From positions 335,098 through 399,097 of the forward strand of contig NKJG01000002.1 in NCBI GenBank assembly GCA_002256395.1: DNA of 64,000 bases. The letters are read 5' to 3'. The stretch's first letter is position 1, and each line of letters opens with the position of its first letter. The DNA is from Bacteroidetes bacterium B1(2017) (lineage in GTDB: Bacteria > Bacteroidota > Bacteroidia > UKL13-3). Made by a program: the position numbers and the translations under genes. Under the pieces are notes generated by a model. It worked only from the letters and a program-made list of their open reading frames with translations. It was not told the origin of the DNA and made no database searches. Below are positions 8,875 to 16,493 of the stretch, one piece after another.

Positions 8875-9567
8875 TGTCCATATATTTTAAGTAACGTTGA
8901 CATAAAGAGTATAAAACTATTTTTCAATTTTACATTTAAGATTCCTGCTTTCCTTTGTTTTCAGGAAATAGATATAATTGCTATGTTTAATCCTATTTAA
9001 ATGCCTTTAAACTCATTTCTTAACAATAATAAACCCAGTAAAATCTAATGGAAATATTACTTTAATAGAACGTCTAGTATAAAGATTAAAGATATTTACA
9101 AATTCATTACAGTTAACACCTGTCTTAATTCTAACCCAATTATTAAAAATGCTTTTTGAGAAATATTTCCTAAAATGATATTTCTCTACTTGACCACCTT
9201 TTAAAAATCTTGAACCAAAAGCAACTTCATTGCCATCACCACAAATCATTTTGTGTGAAAATAGAATAGCCTTCAGAGCATCTGAACCATCTGCCATACA
9301 AATTGTAACAAAATCTCCTTGCCATTTGGTAAAACCGAAACGAATTGCATTACCGATACCTCCATCCCATTCCCTTGAAACATAATTTAAATTAGAGTAA
9401 ATTTTAGATAAATTTTCTAAAATTGGAAGCGTTCCGTAATCTGAGTGCTTATTCATAACCAAAATATTAAAAGGGATTTCACTTTTTAGTTTCTTTTGAA
9501 TATTATCTATTGTTTCTGTCAAGGTATGCATTTCGTTTTTGGCTAGTATGATTAAACATAGCTCCAT
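8871..9567 (-). pseudogene. decayed family 2 glycosyltransferase (open part 9013-9567)
   Basis: The open frame 9567-9013 encodes 184 residues of a GT2 similar in layout to the one at 3851 but stops early after FTGFIIVKK. The 140 bp downstream still hold the family's missing C-terminus broken over several frames: SLKAFK then a stop, IGLNIAIISIS in another frame, FPENKGKQES, and finally KLKNSFILFMSTLLKIY. The last piece ends at a TGA that overlaps the next gene's ATG as ATGA. At least three indels separate the pieces. The open part is also degenerate: the nucleotide-binding VDD motif is MNKHSDYGT, and the metal motif is CMADGSDA. I conclude the gene is dead, or at best makes a truncated inactive protein. 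Confidence 0.75.
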
Positions 9568-10569
9568 TTACTTATAAAAATTTAGATTTTCTTTTTTCCA
9601 AAGGCTAAACTCATTCTTAGGCATTCCATTACTACTCAATAGGCCTATTTTATCCGACCAAACATTATCACCATTTCCATCAATCATGGAGCCCCAGAAA
9701 ACAAACTTTAAATTCAAGTCACAAGCTTTTTGAAAAATAGTCTTAACATAAGATTTACGTTGCTCCTCATTGTACAATTTAGTACTTAAGGCTGTTTCTG
9801 AAATTCCAATAGGCAATGAGTATTTCATACTTATACTATCAAGATATATTGTAGAAAATAGCACGTCTGATTTCTTCTGTTCTGAAACCATATCAGGGTA
9901 TGTTGAAATGCCTAAATAATCAATATCCCCAAGAAGATTATCTAGAGTTGATAGTGAATTAGTCTCATTCCACCCATGATGGTGTCCATAGAGTAATTCA
10001 AGCTGATAAGATAGACCCACTTTTAATTCAGGTTTGTTTTTTTTTAGTTCTCTTTTAATTTCTCTAAACACAGAAGCAAAAGCTTTAAATCCCCCAGAAG
10101 ATGTTAATGCATAATAATTCACCTCAACTCCCAAATTAAAATAATTAGGATTATACGCATTTAATAATCTTATCATATCCTTCTTGAATAAATTCGCAGT
10201 TGCCACATTTTCAAAACTCCAGCCGCCATTAGTGCCAGAACGGTCAACTTTTTGCCAATCTACAGCTATCATAAAACTCTTACCGTGATCCTTAGCTAAG
10301 GAAAAATACCAAGCAACGTTATCAAAAAAACTACTATCATGAGGGCTCCAGTGAACTTGGGCAATAATAATGGAAGAATTTTCTAAGGTGTGTTGAACGG
10401 CATTTTTAATTGCAGTATCTTTATGTTGTTCGTTAATCCAAAGCAGAGCCCCTCCCTCCCTAAAATACAGATCTTCTGATTTTGAACAAGAAAAAAACAT
10501 GCTAATCAAAAGAATTAAAACAAACCTGTGATGATTAAAAATTTGGAATAATTTATTTTGTATTTGCAT
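9568..10569 (-). CDS. lipoprotein with glycoside hydrolase clan A-like TIM barrel
   Basis: A signal sequence (FVLILLISMFFSC, Cys28) marks a lipoprotein. The 300-residue rest reads like a GH-A (beta/alpha)8 enzyme. AVDW occurs on an early strand, the likely acid/base Glu149 lies in NLGVEVNYY, DYLGISTYP on strand 6, the likely nucleophile Glu258 in PIGISETA, and FVFWGS on the last strand. The arrangement recalls GH53 arabinogalactanase-type proteins, but I cannot fix the family. It heads the glycan operon; its stop is immediately followed by the start of the GT2 remnant. It may trim or recognise the glycan made by the downstream enzymes. Confidence 0.6.
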   Translation of the reverse strand: MQIQNKLFQIFNHHRFVLILLISMFFSCSKSEDLYFREGGALLWINEQHKDTAIKNAVQHTLENSSIIIAQVHWSPHDSSFFDNVAWYFSLAKDHGKSFMIAVDWQKVDRSGTNGGWSFENVATANLFKKDMIRLLNAYNPNYFNLGVEVNYYALTSSGGFKAFASVFREIKRELKKNKPELKVGLSYQLELLYGHHHGWNETNSLSTLDNLLGDIDYLGISTYPDMVSEQKKSDVLFSTIYLDSISMKYSLPIGISETALSTKLYNEEQRKSYVKTIFQKACDLNLKFVFWGSMIDGNGDNVWSDKIGLLSSNGMPKNEFSLWKKENLNFYK

Positions 10570-10685
10570 TTATTTTAATTTTTATTGCTTCTATATAAAT
10601 ATTAATAGTTAATTAGGAAAATGAGAATTATTCGCCGAATTTGATTAAAAATAGTTTGAAAGAACCTAGATATTAATAATTCAAC

Positions 10686-11255
10686 TCAATTTCGGCAATC
10701 AATCATTATAGTGCCAGCATTGCATATATAAACATTCTTAACATTAGGATTGGTTTTATAGTGCTCCTTTAATTCGTTTTTCAATGTTTCATATTCATTA
10801 TTCTTTTCAGGATTCTCAATTTTAACATTGATTAATCTTCCTATTGGATTTACCTTGTACAAACCATCTTTTGTATGTTTAGTGTATTTTTCACCATTTA
10901 GAATCCCATAACTTTTAAATTCAGTTTGTAAGGATTCAACAAATCCATCGGTTAAAACAAATAATTCTGCTTTAGTTTCTGCCTCACCATCAAATAAATT
11001 ACTTAAAAAATTCTTTTCATTTTTCAATTTTTCAATTTCCAAATTATAAACTTTCAGCGATTCAGTTAATGAATCATGAAGGCTAATTATTGAATCATTT
11101 TTAGGATTAAGGAATAAATCTAAATCAACTTGATTGTACACATCCGTTGTTTCAGATATTTTTTTTTCAAGTAATTCTATTTTCTTATAATTCCCATTGC
11201 ATGAAATCAATGTCAATAAGAATAATATTAGGAAGTATTTATTTGTCATATTCAA
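10686..11255 (-). CDS. lipoprotein with coiled-coil segment, unknown function
   Basis: A 189-residue product starting with a lipoprotein signal (YFLILFLLTLISC). It is followed by Lys/Glu/Leu-rich heptad-like stretches (about residues 24-40 and 66-90) suggesting a coiled coil. The C-terminal third contains two cysteines (VYICNAGTIMIDCRN) that could form a disulfide in the periplasm. No known domain is recognised. It is separated by 116 bp from the glycan operon and may be independent. An in-frame ATG two codons inside is an equally good start. Confidence 0.6.
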   Translation of the reverse strand: MNMTNKYFLILFLLTLISCNGNYKKIELLEKKISETTDVYNQVDLDLFLNPKNDSIISLHDSLTESLKVYNLEIEKLKNEKNFLSNLFDGEAETKAELFVLTDGFVESLQTEFKSYGILNGEKYTKHTKDGLYKVNPIGRLINVKIENPEKNNEYETLKNELKEHYKTNPNVKNVYICNAGTIMIDCRN

Positions 11256-11298
11256 ATGTAATCAGGTTAATGAATAAGAAAAGAAATTGGAAAATTAA

Positions 11299-11332
11299 AT
11301 AAAAAAAAAGCACCCTAAAATAGGATGCTTTT
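11299..11332 (-). terminator. Rho-independent terminator of the tRNA-Arg/tRNA-Leu unit
   Basis: The minus strand reads AAAAGCATCCTA, a short loop, TAGGGTGCTTTT, then a run of T: a 12-bp stem with one mismatch. It lies about 75 bp downstream of tRNA-Leu and in the right orientation for it. Confidence 0.75.
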
Positions 11333-11406
11333 AATGTCTAAAAATACGCTTTTGTACCACTCTTTTTTTCAAACCCTTTAATATCAAGGATTTACGTATC
11401 TAATAG

Positions 11407-11488
11407 TACCCAGAGCCGGGGTCGAACCGGCACAACTTGCGTTACTAGTGTTTGAGACTAGCGCGTCTACCAATTCCGCCATCTGGGC
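11407..11488 (-). tRNA. tRNA-Leu (anticodon CAA)
   Basis: On the minus strand the acceptor arm GCCCAGA pairs with TCTGGGT. The anticodon arm is CTAGT-CTCAAAC-ACTAG, giving anticodon CAA (codon UUG). A variable arm and a T arm with GGTTCGACC follow. It is second in a two-tRNA transcript after tRNA-Arg. Confidence 0.9.
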
Positions 11489-11527
11489 AGAAAACCCTTT
11501 AAAGCTTTTGGCAATAAAGGGTTTTGG

Positions 11528-11601
11528 TGGTCTCGACAGGATTCAAACCTGTAACCTTCTGATCCGTAGTCAGATGCTCTATTCAATTGAGCTACGAAAC
11601 C
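11528..11601 (-). tRNA. tRNA-Arg (anticodon ACG)
   Basis: The minus strand gives acceptor GGTTTCG pairing with CGAGACC (one wobble). The D arm is AGCTCAATTGAATAGAGC, the anticodon arm TCTGA-CTACGGA-TCAGA with anticodon ACG, and the T arm carries GGTTTGAATCC. An A is at the discriminator position. ACG is normally edited to ICG by TadA to read CGU/CGC/CGA. Confidence 0.95.
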
Positions 11602-11613
11602 AATTGTGGGGTG

Positions 11614-11644
11614 CAAATGTATGGAAATAGCCTAAAAAAACAAA
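11614..11644 (-). promoter_or_regulatory. Bacteroidota-type promoter for the tRNA unit
   Basis: TTTG (11641-11644) and TACATTTG (11614-11621) on the minus strand are separated by 19 bp, matching the -33/-7 pattern known from Bacteroidota. Transcription would begin a few bases before the tRNA-Arg 5' end at 11601. The TTTG lies inside the T-rich tail of the peroxiredoxin terminator. Confidence 0.75.
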
Positions 11645-11674
11645 TGGGTTCAGAAAAAAACCTGAACCCATCTG
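11632..11674 (-). terminator. Rho-independent terminator of the peroxiredoxin gene
   Basis: ATGGGTTCAG and CTGAACCCAT form a perfect 10-bp stem around an A/T-rich loop. On the minus strand the stem is followed by TTTGTTTTTTT. It begins 20 bp after the peroxiredoxin stop codon. Confidence 0.85.
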
Positions 11675-11693
11675 TTATACAGCACCTAAAATC

Positions 11694-12161
11694 TTATAAG
11701 CGCTCTAAAGTTTCGTTGATTGCAGCGAAATTTGGCAAGTCGCCAGCACTTTCTAATACTTCTGCATACTGAATAGTACCTTCCGCATCTATTACAAATG
11801 CAGAACGTTTTGCTACACCTTTTAATCCTAAGATCCAATTTTCGTAAATGGCACCGTAAGCAGTAATAGCTTCTTTGTTAAAATCAGATAACAAAGTAAA
11901 GTTAAGGTTTTGCAATTCTTTGAATTTACCTAAGGTAAAAGGCAAATCAACAGAAATAGCAACTACCTCACATTTATCGTTGTGGTACATGCTAATTGCA
12001 TCTCTAACTGTACATAATTGAGTAGTACAAACGCCTGTAAATGCAGCAGGAAAGAAATGTACAATAAGGTTTTTACCTTTAAAATCTTCTAAGGATACTT
12101 CTTTTTTATCGGTATCAATAAGTTTGAATGCTGGAGCTTTATCTCCTTGTTTTAATGCCAT
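11694..12161 (-). CDS. peroxiredoxin, PrxQ/AhpE-like
   Basis: A full-length 155-residue thioredoxin-fold peroxidase. The peroxidatic Cys45 sits in PAAFTGVC, the PxxxTxxC signature. A second Cys50 follows in a C-x4-C arrangement, the resolving-cysteine spacing of PrxQ (Bcp) proteins; the rest (FTLLSDFNKEAITAYGA, KRSAFVIDAEG) is typical of the superfamily. It reduces hydrogen peroxide or organic hydroperoxides using thioredoxin in the cytoplasm. It is a single gene with its own terminator. The start ATG is clear because MALKQGDKAP is the conserved N-terminus. Confidence 0.9.
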   Translation of the reverse strand: MALKQGDKAPAFKLIDTDKKEVSLEDFKGKNLIVHFFPAAFTGVCTTQLCTVRDAISMYHNDKCEVVAISVDLPFTLGKFKELQNLNFTLLSDFNKEAITAYGAIYENWILGLKGVAKRSAFVIDAEGTIQYAEVLESAGDLPNFAAINETLERL

Positions 12162-12292
12162 GGTATGTGTTAATTAATTGGTTTTACTAGTAAACGTATA
12201 GGGTTCAAAAAGGTTTTAGGTTTAATTACCCTCACATTCTAAGCGCAAAGTAACTGCGATTGTTTGTTGAATAAAAATCTTTTTATTTAATC

Positions 12293-13078
12293 TTATAAAA
12301 TTGATGGAATAATGCGCTTAATCATTCTTAATTTATGTGTATGTTTTCCAAGACTTTCGTTGAAAATGCCATAGCTATCAAGCACATCGCGCCTAACCAT
12401 TCCACTTGCATGAATAATTTCTCCTGGCTCTAATACCATTCCAACATGGGTTATTTTTCCCTGTTCATTATCAAAGAAAGCTAAATCGCCTAATCTGGCA
12501 TCATTTACAAAATCAACTTGGTCGCCAATTTCTGCTTGTTGATAGGCGTCTCTTGGTAATTGTAGGCCTGCAACTTTAAAAAGTAATTGAGTAAGTCCAG
12601 AGCAATCTATTCCCCACATGCTTTTACCGCCCCATAAATAAGGGGCGTTCAAAAATTTACAGGCATATTGTCCTATTGTTTTTGAACCAATTGCCATTAA
12701 CTCGTCTGGACTTATAGCTAAACTATACCTCACATTATTTATTTGAAAATACACCTCCTGCTCTTTCACGTCTAAATCATGAACAACGCTTCCTGGAAGG
12801 ATGTTTACCTCTAAATTAGAAACTTTATTGGTAGCAACAGCATAAGGGAACACACCCAACACCTGCCTACTTTCCGATTGCTCATTCCAAGTGCAATATT
12901 GATTTTGGCTAATCCACCCCTCATAATTCTCTGTTTCAGTTTTAATTTTTATCCAATCACTTTGTTGGTCCAATATCTCATAGGTTTCTCCAAATAATAA
13001 TTGAGAAACCATTTCACTTTTGCTTGTTGGTTCGAACCGAATTGGAATTAAACTCAATAGGCATACTCCATTTTGCAT
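12293..13078 (-). CDS. NlpC/P60 family cell-wall hydrolase with SH3-like domains
   Basis: The 261-residue protein has bacterial SH3-like segments over about residues 1-115 and a C40 peptidase domain from about 125. The catalytic Cys159 is in GIDCSGLTQLLF, His211 in ITHVGMVL, and the third polar residue His223 in IIHASG. RLGDLAFF precedes the His, as is usual. Such enzymes cut the gamma-D-Glu to diamino-acid bond in peptidoglycan peptides or in free muropeptides. No signal peptide is visible, so it may act on recycled peptides in the cytoplasm like YkfC, or be exported by another route. It diverges from the HPt gene with a very short intergenic region. Confidence 0.85.
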   Translation of the reverse strand: MQNGVCLLSLIPIRFEPTSKSEMVSQLLFGETYEILDQQSDWIKIKTETENYEGWISQNQYCTWNEQSESRQVLGVFPYAVATNKVSNLEVNILPGSVVHDLDVKEQEVYFQINNVRYSLAISPDELMAIGSKTIGQYACKFLNAPYLWGGKSMWGIDCSGLTQLLFKVAGLQLPRDAYQQAEIGDQVDFVNDARLGDLAFFDNEQGKITHVGMVLEPGEIIHASGMVRRDVLDSYGIFNESLGKHTHKLRMIKRIIPSIL

Positions 13079-13090
13079 AGGATACTTTTT

Positions 13091-13125
13091 TTTGATGCAA
13101 GTAAATTATTTTTTTCGTATAGTTG
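13091..13125 (+). promoter_or_regulatory. possible promoter for the HPt gene
   Basis: TTTG at 13091-13094 and TATAGTTG at 13118-13125 are 23 bp apart and lie just before the ATG at 13142. The -7 box has one mismatch to TAnnTTTG, so this is a moderate call. Confidence 0.4.
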
Positions 13126-13141
13126 TACGCAAATTATTGGT

Positions 13142-13489
13142 ATGGCAAATATAATCGACTTAACATATTTAAAAGAGATTTCGGGTGGCGATAACAGCTT
13201 CATTAAAGAAATGCTTGAACTCTACATTACCACTACTGCCACTGAGGCAGAATTGTATCATGAGTTACTAGCAAAGAACGACTTTGAAGGCATAGGGCAT
13301 CTTGCTCATAAAATGAAAGCACCTATTCAAATGCTTGGGGCGAATGAGTTATTTAACACCATTCGTAGCCTCGAACAATATGGCAAAGAGGGCAGTCACC
13401 TAGATCAAATGCCAGCTATGATTAATAAAATAAATGAATTGGTAGACAATTCAATTGTTGAAATAAAAGAGATTTTAAACACTTTATAA
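13142..13489 (+). CDS. histidine phosphotransfer (HPt) domain protein
   Basis: The ATG at 13142 gives a 115-residue stand-alone HPt protein; upstream in-frame sequence does not look coding. The phospho-accepting His56 lies in HLAHKMKAPI, the standard HPt signature, within a predicted four-helix bundle. Such proteins pass phosphate between the receiver domain of a hybrid kinase and a response regulator in a phosphorelay. No kinase is adjacent; the REC-histidine kinase at 62666 is a distant candidate partner only. It is a monocistronic gene closed by the terminator at 13494. Confidence 0.85.
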   Translation: MANIIDLTYLKEISGGDNSFIKEMLELYITTTATEAELYHELLAKNDFEGIGHLAHKMKAPIQMLGANELFNTIRSLEQYGKEGSHLDQMPAMINKINELVDNSIVEIKEILNTL

Positions 13490-13493
13490 ATTG

Positions 13494-13524
13494 AAAACGC
13501 CGACTAGTTCGGCGTTTTTTTTTG
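13494..13524 (+). terminator. Rho-independent terminator of the HPt gene
   Basis: AACGCCGA and TCGGCGTT form a perfect 8-bp stem around CTAGT, followed by a run of nine or more T. It starts a few bases after the HPt stop codon. Confidence 0.95.
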
Positions 13525-13530
13525 CCCATT

Positions 13531-13567
13531 TTTGAACTCAAAAAATTAATTTAAAATCCTACATTTG
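13531..13567 (+). promoter_or_regulatory. possible promoter for map
   Basis: TTTG at 13531 and a perfect TACATTTG at 13560-13567 lie 25 bp apart, a little longer than usual. The TTG within the -7 box (13565) is the first possible start codon of map. If the promoter is real, that codon is not transcribed. Confidence 0.5.
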
Positions 13568-14392
13568 CCCTTTAATCCAAAGCAATTGGCATTCAGAGAC
13601 ACAAAAAGTAAGATTATTATTAAAACTCCCGAACAAATTGAGGGAATTAGAGCTAGCAGTATTATTGCTGCAAATACATTAAAGGCCGTTGAACCTTTTG
13701 TTAAACCTGGCACTAGCACAGAGTTTTTGAATAAAGTTTGTGCCGAATTTATGCTTGACCATGGCGCAGTTGCTGCTACCTTGGGATATCATGGCTATCC
13801 AAAAGAATCATGTATTTCTGTTAATGAGGTAATTTGCCATGGCATACCTGGTCCTTACGAATTGCGCGATGGAGATATTGTAAATGTGGATATTACCACC
13901 ATTTACAAGAAGTTTTACGGCGATACCTCTAAAATGTTTTTAGTTGGAGAGGTAGCAGATCATGCCAAAAAACTGGTTGAGGTGACCAAAGAATGCCTAG
14001 CAATTGGGATCCGACAATGCTATACGGGTAATTACTTGAATAATATTGGCTACGAAATAAACAAATACGCCACCTCTTTTGGCTATAGCACTGTGTATGA
14101 GTTTTGCGGACATGGTGTAGGAATAAAATTCCACGAAGAACCAGAGGTTTGCCATATTGCCGATAAAAACACAGGCCCCATTTTGGCTCCAGGTATGATA
14201 TTTACTATTGAACCTATGATAAATGCTGGTAAAGCCAGATGCAAGGTAGATAGAAAAGATGGTTGGACAGCCAGAACTATTGATGGTAGGCCTTCGGCAC
14301 AATTTGAACATACCATTTGTATTACCAAAGGAAAACCATTTGTATTAACAGATGTGGATTCAGAATTTGAAATTCCAGCAGAGATTTTTTAA
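13565..14392 (+). CDS. map: methionine aminopeptidase, type I
   Basis: The product covers a complete type I MetAP. TPEQIEGIRASS opens the domain. The metal ligands appear in order: DGDIVNVDI, FYGDTSKMF, GHGVGIKFHEEP, FTIEPM and AQFEHTICI. A conserved His lies in VICHGIPG. It removes the initiator methionine from nascent proteins. There is no ATG before the conserved core. The longest frame starts with TTG at 13565, but that codon lies in a TACATTTG promoter box. TTG at 13586 (followed by AFRDTKSK) or even ATT at 13613 are alternatives. It is followed 12 bp later by the ureohydrolase gene. Confidence 0.93.
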   Translation: MPFNPKQLAFRDTKSKIIIKTPEQIEGIRASSIIAANTLKAVEPFVKPGTSTEFLNKVCAEFMLDHGAVAATLGYHGYPKESCISVNEVICHGIPGPYELRDGDIVNVDITTIYKKFYGDTSKMFLVGEVADHAKKLVEVTKECLAIGIRQCYTGNYLNNIGYEINKYATSFGYSTVYEFCGHGVGIKFHEEPEVCHIADKNTGPILAPGMIFTIEPMINAGKARCKVDRKDGWTARTIDGRPSAQFEHTICITKGKPFVLTDVDSEFEIPAEIF

Positions 14393-14404
14393 GCTTTATT
14401 GAAC

Positions 14405-15295
14405 ATGAAATATTATAACCACAAGAAGAACTTTCTTGCCATTGAAAACGACGACTTTTGCTCTTATGAAAAGAGTAAATACGTTATCCAATCGGCTCCA
14501 TATGAATATACTAGCTCCTATTTAGCTGGTTCATTTAAGGGTCCTGCCGCAATGATTAAAGCTTCCCAATTTGTAGAATTATACGATGAAGAATTGGATC
14601 AAGAAAGCTACCTTAAGGGTGGAATTTGCACCTTGCATCCAATGGATTTTACAGACAGAGTGGATTTAAAAGCCGTTAAACACATCGAAAAACATACTCA
14701 GCGTTTGCTAGCTGATAATAAATTTCCCGTAACACTTGGTGCAGAGCATACCATAACCTATGGAACGGTAAGAGCTGTAAAGCAATTTGTACCAGATGTG
14801 CATGTTTTACAAATTGACGCTCACAGTGATTTACGCCAAGAATATCACGGCAATAAATATTCTCATGCCAGTGTTATGGCTAGAATTCATGATTTAGAAG
14901 TGCCATTAACTCAAATAGGTATTAGAGCACAATGTATTGAAGAATCTCAGTTAATAAAGGATTCAGCTAATATCCATACCTTTTATGCTCATAATGTAAG
15001 ACAAAATCCTAATTGGGCTAAAGAGGCTTTAAAGACTCTTGGCGAAAACGTATATATTAGTATTGATGCTGATGGATTTGACCCGAGCATTGTTCCTGCT
15101 GTAGGCACTGCCGAACCAAACGGGATGCTTTGGAATGAAACCATTGAGTTCTTAAAAATGGTAATCGCAAAACGCAATGTGGTAGGATTTGATGTGGTAG
15201 AAATTGCTCCTGTAAAAGGCAATATTTTAACAGAATATACCATGGCAAAGCTTATCTATAAATTAATCGGTTACCAAACGTTAAAAGATAAATAA
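14405..15295 (+). CDS. speB: ureohydrolase, agmatinase-like
   Basis: A 296-residue arginase-superfamily protein from the ATG at 14405; an upstream TTG at 14399 adds only two residues. The dinuclear Mn ligands are visible: GAEHT, the IDAHSDLR block and SIDADGFDPS. The spacing is that of agmatinases/arginases. It should hydrolyse agmatine (or a related guanidino compound) to putrescine and urea; the superfamily does not allow certain substrate choice. Only 12 bp separate it from map, so they are probably co-transcribed. An agmatine-deiminase-like protein is encoded at 45989, but that one is exported. Confidence 0.85.
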   Translation: MKYYNHKKNFLAIENDDFCSYEKSKYVIQSAPYEYTSSYLAGSFKGPAAMIKASQFVELYDEELDQESYLKGGICTLHPMDFTDRVDLKAVKHIEKHTQRLLADNKFPVTLGAEHTITYGTVRAVKQFVPDVHVLQIDAHSDLRQEYHGNKYSHASVMARIHDLEVPLTQIGIRAQCIEESQLIKDSANIHTFYAHNVRQNPNWAKEALKTLGENVYISIDADGFDPSIVPAVGTAEPNGMLWNETIEFLKMVIAKRNVVGFDVVEIAPVKGNILTEYTMAKLIYKLIGYQTLKDK

Positions 15296-15338
15296 GACAT
15301 CCTAGCACCTAAACTTAAACTTAAAACATACATATCGA

Positions 15339-16466
15339 ATGAAGGTATATTTGGATAATGCGGCCACCACTCCTGTTGCACCAGAGGTTATTGAGGTAAT
15401 AACTAAAATGATGCAAACAGAATATGGTAACCCATCTTCTACCCATGCACATGGAAGAGTAGTTAGAACAATGGTTGAAGATGCACGCAAAAAAGTTGCT
15501 AGCATGTTAAATTGTACTCCAGGTGAAATATTTTTTACTAGTGGAGGCACCGAGGCGGATAATATGGCCATTAGAAGGTCTATTGAAGATTGTGGGGTAA
15601 AACATATTATTAGCTCACCTATTGAACACCATGCTGTAAGTCATACAGCCGAAGAACTTGCCAAGCATGGAAAGGTAGAATTGCATTTGGTAAACCTATA
15701 TCCAAACGGTCATATAAATATGGAACATTTGGAAGAATTGCTTGCTCAATACCCAAATGCCTTGGTTAGTTTAATGCATGCCAACAATGAAATTGGCACC
15801 ATGATAGACTTGGATGCTGTGGGTGAATTATGTGGTAAATACAATGCTTTATTCCATTGCGACACCGTACAAACTATGGGTCATTATTCATTCGACTTAA
15901 AGAAAACCAATGTGCATTTCTTAGCCTGTGGCGCTCATAAATTTAATGGTCCTAAAGGTGTTGGATTTATCTACATAAACCATAACGCTAAAATTTCACC
16001 TATGTTAACGGGTGGGTCGCAAGAAAGAAATATGCGCGGTGGAACCGAAAATGTATATGGAATTGTTGGCTTAGCAAAAGCTCTCGAACTTTCAATAACA
16101 AATTTGGAAGCCGATAAAAAGCATATTCAAGGTTTAAAAAGTTATTTGATCCAAGAATTAAGAAAGAATATCCCTGGAGTAGCATTTAATGGCGACCCGG
16201 AAGGAAATTCACTTTACACCGTTTTAAGTGTAAACTTCCCTCCTACACCAATTGCCGAAATGATTTTATTTAAGTTGGATATTGCTGGAATTTCTGCTTC
16301 GGGAGGCAGCGCTTGCTCTTCTGGATCAAATGTGGGTTCGCATGTTTTAGCAGCTTTAAACATTGCCCCAGACAGACCAAGTGTAAGATTTTCATTTGGA
16401 AAACAAAATACTTTAGAAGAAATAGACTATGTTGTGGCTCAATTAAAATCCATGTTAGGCTATTAA
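15339..16466 (+). CDS. cysteine desulfurase, NifS/IscS family
   Basis: A 375-residue class V aminotransferase-fold enzyme. It begins with YLDNAATTPVAPEV, contains SGGTEADN, the His of SPIEHHAV, and the PLP lysine Lys201 in CGAHKFNGPKG. The active-site Cys326 is in a long SGGSACSSGS loop, which places it in the IscS/NifS (group I) type. It takes sulfur from L-cysteine for Fe-S clusters, tRNA thiolation or Moco. Such an enzyme would be needed by MoaA, the ferredoxin and the U32 protein encoded further downstream, but no isc/suf scaffold genes are next to it. It lies 43 bp after the ureohydrolase. Confidence 0.92.
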   Translation: MKVYLDNAATTPVAPEVIEVITKMMQTEYGNPSSTHAHGRVVRTMVEDARKKVASMLNCTPGEIFFTSGGTEADNMAIRRSIEDCGVKHIISSPIEHHAVSHTAEELAKHGKVELHLVNLYPNGHINMEHLEELLAQYPNALVSLMHANNEIGTMIDLDAVGELCGKYNALFHCDTVQTMGHYSFDLKKTNVHFLACGAHKFNGPKGVGFIYINHNAKISPMLTGGSQERNMRGGTENVYGIVGLAKALELSITNLEADKKHIQGLKSYLIQELRKNIPGVAFNGDPEGNSLYTVLSVNFPPTPIAEMILFKLDIAGISASGGSACSSGSNVGSHVLAALNIAPDRPSVRFSFGKQNTLEEIDYVVAQLKSMLGY

Positions 16467-16493
16467 AATAAAACTAAACCAATTCTACTATTT

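Noticed and set aside
3851-10569. O-antigen or capsule locus
   Set aside because: No flippase, polymerase, priming transferase or nucleotide-sugar genes are seen.
11448-11772. Small ORFs over and beside the tRNA genes
   Set aside because: They lie on the opposite strand of tRNA-Leu, tRNA-Arg and the terminator/promoter region, and their translations look like reverse reads of tRNA.
13029-13038. GGTTCGAACC copies as tRNA remnants
   Set aside because: None has an acceptor or anticodon arm around it, and most lie in conserved coding frames.
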